From: Clostridia bacterium | Lineage (GTDB): Bacteria; Bacillota; Clostridia; Christensenellales; Aristaeellaceae | Direction: 5' to 3' | Length of the DNA: 10,105 nt | Assembly: GCA_900754755.1 (NCBI GenBank) | Contig: CAAEEC010000214.1 | Span: 1 to 10,105, forward strand | Shown: in pieces, positions 6,546 through 10,105 of the stretch | How positions within the stretch are numbered: position 1 is the first letter of the stretch | Layout: the number at the start of each line of letters is the position of its first letter | Position numbers and translations under genes: made by a program | The notes under the pieces: model-generated | Seen by the model: the letters and a program-made list of their open reading frames with translations, nothing else | What the model was told of the DNA's origin: nothing | The model's database searches: none

Positions 6546-8113
6546 ACCTGCCCTACATCCGCGCCGCAAGCAAAACCAGCGGCATGCTGACGGCCTTTGG
6601 CGGGCTGAATACCCTGCCCAGCGCGGGCGAGGGCGAATTTTCGCAAATGACCAACCTTTCGGCGCGCGCCTATCCCTTTTTGCAAACGCGCGCACCGCGC
6701 AACCTGGAACGCGCGTTGCAAAGTCCCGGCGGCGCTACCGGCGCGGGCGACGACCTGATCTGGGCAGACGGCACAATCCTTTACAAAAACGGCACGCAAA
6801 TCGCCACCGTGGCGGCGGGCGAAAAACAGTTCGCGCGCATGGGCGCGCTGCTGCTCGTTTGGCCGGATAAAATTTCCGTGAACCTGGAAAGCGGCGAAGT
6901 GCGCGCGCTGGAGCATACTTACGCGGCATCGGGCAGCGTTTCGGTTTCGCAAAGCAACTTGGCGGGCGAAGCCAGCGACACGGCCACTTTCCTGAAAATC
7001 GCCGCCAGCGGCATTGGCAGCGGCTTTTCCGCCTGGGACGGCGTGGAAATCGCCGGCCTGGCGGACGAGGCCCTGAACGGCTCGTACGTCCTATACGCGG
7101 TGGAGGAAGATTTCCTCATCGTGCCCGGCGTGCTGGAGGAGCCGCTTTCGCAAACCGGCTCGCTCACCGTCGCGCGCACCTGCCCGGATATGGATTTCCT
7201 CGCCGTGCACCAGAACCGCCTGTGGGGCTGTTCCAGCGAGAACCACGCAATCTACGCCAGCAAGCTGGGCGATCCCGCCAATTTCCACGTGTACGCCGGC
7301 ATCGCCTCGGATTCCTACGCGGCCACCACCGGCACGGCGGGGGATTTCACGGGCGCGGCCGCGGTGAACGACACCGTCGTATTTTTCCAGGAGGACGGCG
7401 TGACCAAGGTGTTGGGCACCAAGCCCGCCAACTATCAGGTCATTTTCACGCCCACCAGCGGCGTGATGCGCGGCAGCGAAAAATCGCTGTGCCTGGTGGA
7501 CGGCACGCTGTTCTACCTTTCGCCCTCGGGCGTGTGCGCCTACGACGGAGCGCTGGCGGAAAAGGTTTCCGGCAAACTGGACGGCTGGCGGCTGAAAAAC
7601 GGCGTGGCGGGCGCGGCGGACGGGCGCTATCTCCTCTCCTGCCAGGACGAGGACGGCGGCGCGCACCTGCTGGTATACGACGTGGCCACCGGGCTATGGC
7701 ACCGGGAGGACGGCTTGCGCGCCCATAGCTTCGCCAACGCGGGCAATGTCCTGTATATCTTCACCGCCGACGCGCTCTACCAGGCGAATAGCGGAACGGA
7801 AATCTTCGAGTGGGAATGCGTGACGGGCCGCATGCCCCTTCATCCGCCCGGGCACAAATACGTTTCGCGCCTTGTGGCGCAGGTGGAACTCGCGCGCGGC
7901 GCGCACATCGAAATCGCCGTGCGCTATGAGGACAGCGGGCCCTGGCGCACGGTCACGGTTTCCCGCGGGGCGCGCGTGGTGGTGGCCAACCTGCCGCAAA
8001 CGCGTGCGGCCTTCATGCGCGTGCGCCTGCGCGGACGCGGCGGCTGCACGCTGGAATCCCTCGCGCGGGGCGTGCAAAGCGGAACGGAGTTGCTCCCATG
8101 GCGAAGATCGTAA
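6542..8113 (+). CDS. Large phage structural protein, tail-nozzle or stabiliser candidate
   Basis: This 523-residue protein is glycine-, alanine- and serine-rich, with many short beta-strands spaced by turns and no clear transmembrane segment. The N-terminus MNLPYIRAASKTSGMLTAF, followed by GGLN, GEFSQMTNLS and YPFLQTRAPR, is a pattern I associate with large conserved proteins next to N4-gp56 capsid genes in clostridial prophages. Repeated strand-turn units (for example LWGCSSENHAIYASKLGDP, TVVFFQEDGVTKVLG, LFYLSPSGVCAYDG) would suit a beta-propeller such as that of podovirus tail nozzles (T7 gp12 type). That analogy is inference. The start at 6542 is chosen over the in-frame ATG at 6536 because AGGAGGG at 6528-6534 is 7 bases from the former and only 1 from the latter. 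It overlaps the connector stop by ATGA and the terminase start by 16 bases, showing tight coupling. It could alternatively be a virion-stabilising or receptor-facing protein. Confidence 0.7.
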   Translation: MNLPYIRAASKTSGMLTAFGGLNTLPSAGEGEFSQMTNLSARAYPFLQTRAPRNLERALQSPGGATGAGDDLIWADGTILYKNGTQIATVAAGEKQFARMGALLLVWPDKISVNLESGEVRALEHTYAASGSVSVSQSNLAGEASDTATFLKIAASGIGSGFSAWDGVEIAGLADEALNGSYVLYAVEEDFLIVPGVLEEPLSQTGSLTVARTCPDMDFLAVHQNRLWGCSSENHAIYASKLGDPANFHVYAGIASDSYAATTGTAGDFTGAAAVNDTVVFFQEDGVTKVLGTKPANYQVIFTPTSGVMRGSEKSLCLVDGTLFYLSPSGVCAYDGALAEKVSGKLDGWRLKNGVAGAADGRYLLSCQDEDGGAHLLVYDVATGLWHREDGLRAHSFANAGNVLYIFTADALYQANSGTEIFEWECVTGRMPLHPPGHKYVSRLVAQVELARGAHIEIAVRYEDSGPWRTVTVSRGARVVVANLPQTRAAFMRVRLRGRGGCTLESLARGVQSGTELLPWRRS

Positions 8114-9537
8114 AAAACGTGATCTGGCGGCCGCATCCCCGGCAGGCCGCCTTCCTCAAGCGCCGGGAATACGAGGCGCTCTATGGCGGCGCGGCGGGCG
8201 GCGGCAAGAGCGACGCCGCGCTGATGCTGCCCCTATATTGGGTGCACATCGGCCACTTCAAAGCGCTGATTTTGCGCAAGACCTATCCCGAGCTGAGCGA
8301 GCTCATCGACCGCAGCCGCGCCTGCTACGCCCAGGCCTTTCCCGCCGCCAAGTACAACGCGCAGGAACACCGCTGGACATTCCCTTCCGGCGCGACCATC
8401 GCCTTCGGCAGCATGCACACCAGCGACGACCGGGAAAAATACCGCGGCCGGCAGTTCGACGTGATCGTGTTCGACGAGCTGACGCACTTCACCTGGGAGG
8501 AATATTCCTTTATGTTCTCGCGCAACCGGCCCAGCGGCCCGGGCACCTTTGTGTGCATGCGCGCCACGACCAACCCCGGCGGCATCGGGCACGGCTGGGT
8601 GAAGGATCGCTTCATCACCGCCGCGCCGCCCATGACGCCCATCTCCGAAGACGCGCGCATCCACATGCCCGATGGCAGCGTGCGCACCATCGCGCGCACG
8701 CGCATTTTCGTGCCCGCCACCGTACACGACAACCCCACCCTGCTGCAAAACGACCCCGCTTACCTGGCCAACCTGGCCATGCTGCCCAGCGCCGAGCGCG
8801 ACGCGCAGCTCTACGGCTCGTGGGATTCGTTTTCCGGCCAGGTGTTCCGCGAATGGCGCAACGATCCCGCGCATTATGAGGACCAGCGCTTCACGCACGT
8901 GGTGGCGCCCTTCGACGTGCCCAAATACTGGCCCATCGTGCGCGGATTCGACTGGGGCTATGCCCGGCCCTTTTCCGTGGGCTGGTGGGCGTTCGACGAA
9001 GACGGCCGCGCCTGGCGCGTGGCCGAATACTACGGCGTGACCGACCGCCCCAACGAAGGCGTGAAACACAACGCCGCCGAAGTGGCCCGCGAAATCCGCC
9101 GCATGGAGCGCGAACATCCCTGCCTGAAGGGGCATACCATCACCGGCATTGCCGACCCATCCATCTTCGACGCCAGCCGCGGCGAAAGCATCGCGGATAC
9201 CATGGCGCGCGAGGGCGTGTATTTTGACAAAGGCGATAACGCGCGCATTCCCGGCAAATTGCAATTGCACTATCGCCTGGCCTTCGACGAAGAGGGCCGG
9301 CCCATGCTGCACGTGTTTAACACCTGCCGCCATTTCATTCGTACCGTGCCCGCGCTGGTGTATTCCGAGCGCAGCGTGGAAGACGTGGATACCGCGCAGG
9401 AGGATCACATCTACGACGAAACCCGCTACGCTTTGATGACCCGCTGCATCCGCGCGCGCAAAAGCGCCGTCGTGCACGCCTACGCCGCGGAAGACCCGCT
9501 CGACCTAAAGCCGCCGGTGCGGCTGTTGCGGCTTTAG
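8098..9537 (+). CDS. terL: Phage terminase large subunit
   Basis: This is a 479-residue, full-length packaging ATPase and nuclease. The N-terminal ATPase has Walker A GGAAGGGKS (30-38, Lys37), Walker B VIVFDE (122-127, Asp126-Glu127) and the coupling segment ATTNPGG (156-162). The C-terminal RNase H-like nuclease has its three expected acidic positions: Asp285 in FDWGYA, Asp353 in IADPS, and Asp436 or Asp440 in DHIYDETRY. All key residues are therefore present and the enzyme is predicted active. It would pump DNA through a portal ring and cut it. GGAG is 8 bases before the ATG, and the start lies within the end of the preceding gene. Neither a small subunit nor a portal gene adjoins it. A large terminase more usually opens a head gene cluster than closes one, so its last place here is unusual. 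It is followed by a palindrome and a convergent regulator gene. Confidence 0.96.
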   Translation: MAKIVKNVIWRPHPRQAAFLKRREYEALYGGAAGGGKSDAALMLPLYWVHIGHFKALILRKTYPELSELIDRSRACYAQAFPAAKYNAQEHRWTFPSGATIAFGSMHTSDDREKYRGRQFDVIVFDELTHFTWEEYSFMFSRNRPSGPGTFVCMRATTNPGGIGHGWVKDRFITAAPPMTPISEDARIHMPDGSVRTIARTRIFVPATVHDNPTLLQNDPAYLANLAMLPSAERDAQLYGSWDSFSGQVFREWRNDPAHYEDQRFTHVVAPFDVPKYWPIVRGFDWGYARPFSVGWWAFDEDGRAWRVAEYYGVTDRPNEGVKHNAAEVAREIRRMEREHPCLKGHTITGIADPSIFDASRGESIADTMAREGVYFDKGDNARIPGKLQLHYRLAFDEEGRPMLHVFNTCRHFIRTVPALVYSERSVEDVDTAQEDHIYDETRYALMTRCIRARKSAVVHAYAAEDPLDLKPPVRLLRL

Positions 9538-9542
9538 ACGAT

Positions 9543-9572
9543 TTTAGGCTGGCAAAATTTTGCCAGCCTAAA
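9543..9572. terminator. Perfect 30-bp palindrome between convergent genes
   Basis: TTTAGGCTGGCAAAA is followed by its exact reverse complement with no spacer, between the 3' ends of the terminase and HxlR genes. The position suits a bidirectional terminator, but neither strand has a free T-run after the stem, so the mechanism is uncertain. The right arm also lies in a 9-base stretch, CTAAAGCCG (9568-9576), that can pair perfectly with CGGCTTTAG at the terminase stop codon (9529-9537). Two mutually exclusive folds are therefore possible. Confidence 0.6.
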
Positions 9573-9621
9573 GCCGTGCCGAAGCGCGCTGCCCGGCATA
9601 GAGATTTCGCTTTCCCCGCGC

Positions 9622-9990
9622 TCAATGCAAAGCCGCGCCGAGCGCCGCTACCGCCGCGTTGGAAGGCGAGTGGTTCTTCTCCTTGTAGTCCATTCCCCAG
9701 TCAAACATCGCCCCCAAAATGGGTTTGAGGCTTTCCCCGATATCCGTCAGCGTGTATTCCACGCGGGGCGGCACTTCGGGATACACCTGCCGCGTCAGCA
9801 GGCCATTGCTCTCCATATCCCGCAGCTTTGCCGTCAATACCTTCTGTGAAATGCCCGCCAGCGACTTTTTCAGCTCGCCAAAGCGCTTGGTCCCCGTGAG
9901 CAAATCCCGCAAAATGAGCACGACCCAGCGATCGGAAATGAGCATCAGCGTGGTCTCCACCGGGCAAATGGGCAATTCTTTTTGCGCCAC
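9622..9990 (-). CDS. HxlR-family transcriptional regulator
   Basis: This is a 122-residue HxlR-type winged helix regulator. The family pattern is complete: KELPICPVETTLMLISDRWV near the start, LILRDLLTGTKRFGELKKSL, GISQKVLTAKLRDMESNGLL as recognition helix and lead to the wing, then PPRVEYTLTDIGESLKPIL and a closing W-G helix. I place the start at a GTG (9990) because AAGGGAGG lies 7 bases ahead of it and the protein then begins right before the conserved ELPICPVE. An ATG-started frame from 10053 would read through the palindrome and adds residues foreign to the family. A single cysteine (Cys9, in PICPV) sits where redox- and electrophile-sensing members such as YodB and HypR carry theirs, so thiol-based sensing is possible but unproven. 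The target is probably a gene beyond the right edge and/or itself. Confidence 0.92.
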   Translation of the reverse strand: MAQKELPICPVETTLMLISDRWVVLILRDLLTGTKRFGELKKSLAGISQKVLTAKLRDMESNGLLTRQVYPEVPPRVEYTLTDIGESLKPILGAMFDWGMDYKEKNHSPSNAAVAALGAALH

Positions 9991-10028
9991 AAGACTTCCT
10001 CCCTTGGTGCGAAATAGAAACTTCTGAT

Positions 10029-10055
10029 CGTTGACAAACCTTTGGTTTGTCAACG
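10029..10055. promoter_or_regulatory. 12+12 bp palindrome, candidate HxlR operator
   Basis: CGTTGACAAACC, then TTT, then the exact reverse complement lie about 40 bases upstream of the HxlR start codon. Each arm contains TTGACA or TTGTCA, -35-like in both directions, but I find no good -10 at 16-18 bp. HxlR-family dimers bind symmetric sites near their own or divergent promoters, so an operator role is reasonable. The alternative is a hairpin-type dispersed repeat. Confidence 0.4.
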
Positions 10056-10062
10056 AGGATTA

Positions 10063-10104
10063 CCCGGCCGCTTGCAAATCAAAGATTTGCGGCCAGCGGC
10101 CGGG
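10063..10104. repeat. Nested two-stem hairpin at the window edge
   Basis: An outer 10-bp stem (CCCGGCCGCT at 10063-10072 with AGCGGCCGGG at 10095-10104) encloses an inner 7-bp stem (GCAAATC with GATTTGC around AAA). GGCC is unpaired on one side. It adjoins the palindrome at 10029-10055. It may belong to the 3' end of a gene, or to a repeat, lying beyond the window. Confidence 0.5.
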
Positions 10105-10105
10105 A

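Noticed and set aside
8233..9477. 414-codon minus-strand frame opposite the terminase gene
   Set aside because: Antisense of a terminase with intact catalytic motifs; the translation is Gly/His/Ala-rich without family pattern.
9622..10053. ATG start at 10053 for the HxlR gene
   Set aside because: No ribosome binding site; it would run through the 12+12 bp palindrome and add residues foreign to the family. The GTG at 9990 has a near-perfect site.
1..10105. CRISPR array, tRNA or rRNA genes, toxin-antitoxin or known defence genes
   Set aside because: No regularly spaced repeats, no tRNA cloverleaf or rRNA segments recognised, and none of the real genes matches known defence or toxin families. 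The ADP-ribosylglycohydrolase has no transferase partner here.

Overview
The window reads as chromosomal DNA of a GC-rich Firmicute, most likely an uncultured gut-type member of the Clostridia. The grounds are strong AGGAGG-type ribosome binding sites before nearly every gene, clostridial-style AraC, ArsR and HxlR regulators, and Firmicute-phage-type capsid genes. No 16S rRNA or other phylogenetic marker is present, so this placement is inference. Coding regions are clearly G+C-rich with G/C-ending codons. The one visibly different stretch is about 2507-2745, roughly 47% GC by hand count.

Left part (1-3510). An ADP-ribosylglycohydrolase family enzyme (minus strand, 81-1538) is divergent from an AraC-type activator (plus strand, 1607-2491). 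They share a 68-bp intergenic region with a good promoter (TTGCGC, 17 bp, TATAAT). The AraC protein is the obvious candidate regulator of the enzyme. After it comes an AT-richer segment with no recognisable gene, which looks like the remnant of a mobile or repeated element. This segment overwrites the 3' end of an ArsR-family regulator (minus strand, 2659-3510), whose last 30 or so residues do not look like the rest of the protein.

Middle part (3723-9537). A compact, co-directional block of six phage virion genes: scaffold, N4-gp56-type major capsid protein, a 76-residue head-associated protein, a gp6-like head-tail connector, a 523-residue tail-nozzle or stabiliser candidate, and the terminase large subunit at the end. 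All reading frames are open. The terminase keeps its ATPase and nuclease motifs. An intrinsic terminator lies between the capsid part and the connector part. No portal, small terminase, integrase, lysis or tail-fibre gene is visible, and bacterial regulators sit close on both sides.

Right part (9538-10105). A perfect 30-bp palindrome separates the terminase from a convergent HxlR-family regulator (minus strand, 9622-9990, GTG start). Upstream of that gene are a 12+12 bp palindrome that could be its operator and a nested two-stem hairpin at the window edge.

The main point of interest is the portal-less phage morphogenesis block, which may be a domesticated, satellite or decaying capsid island. 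The second is the regulator gene whose end has been replaced by a foreign AT-rich element.
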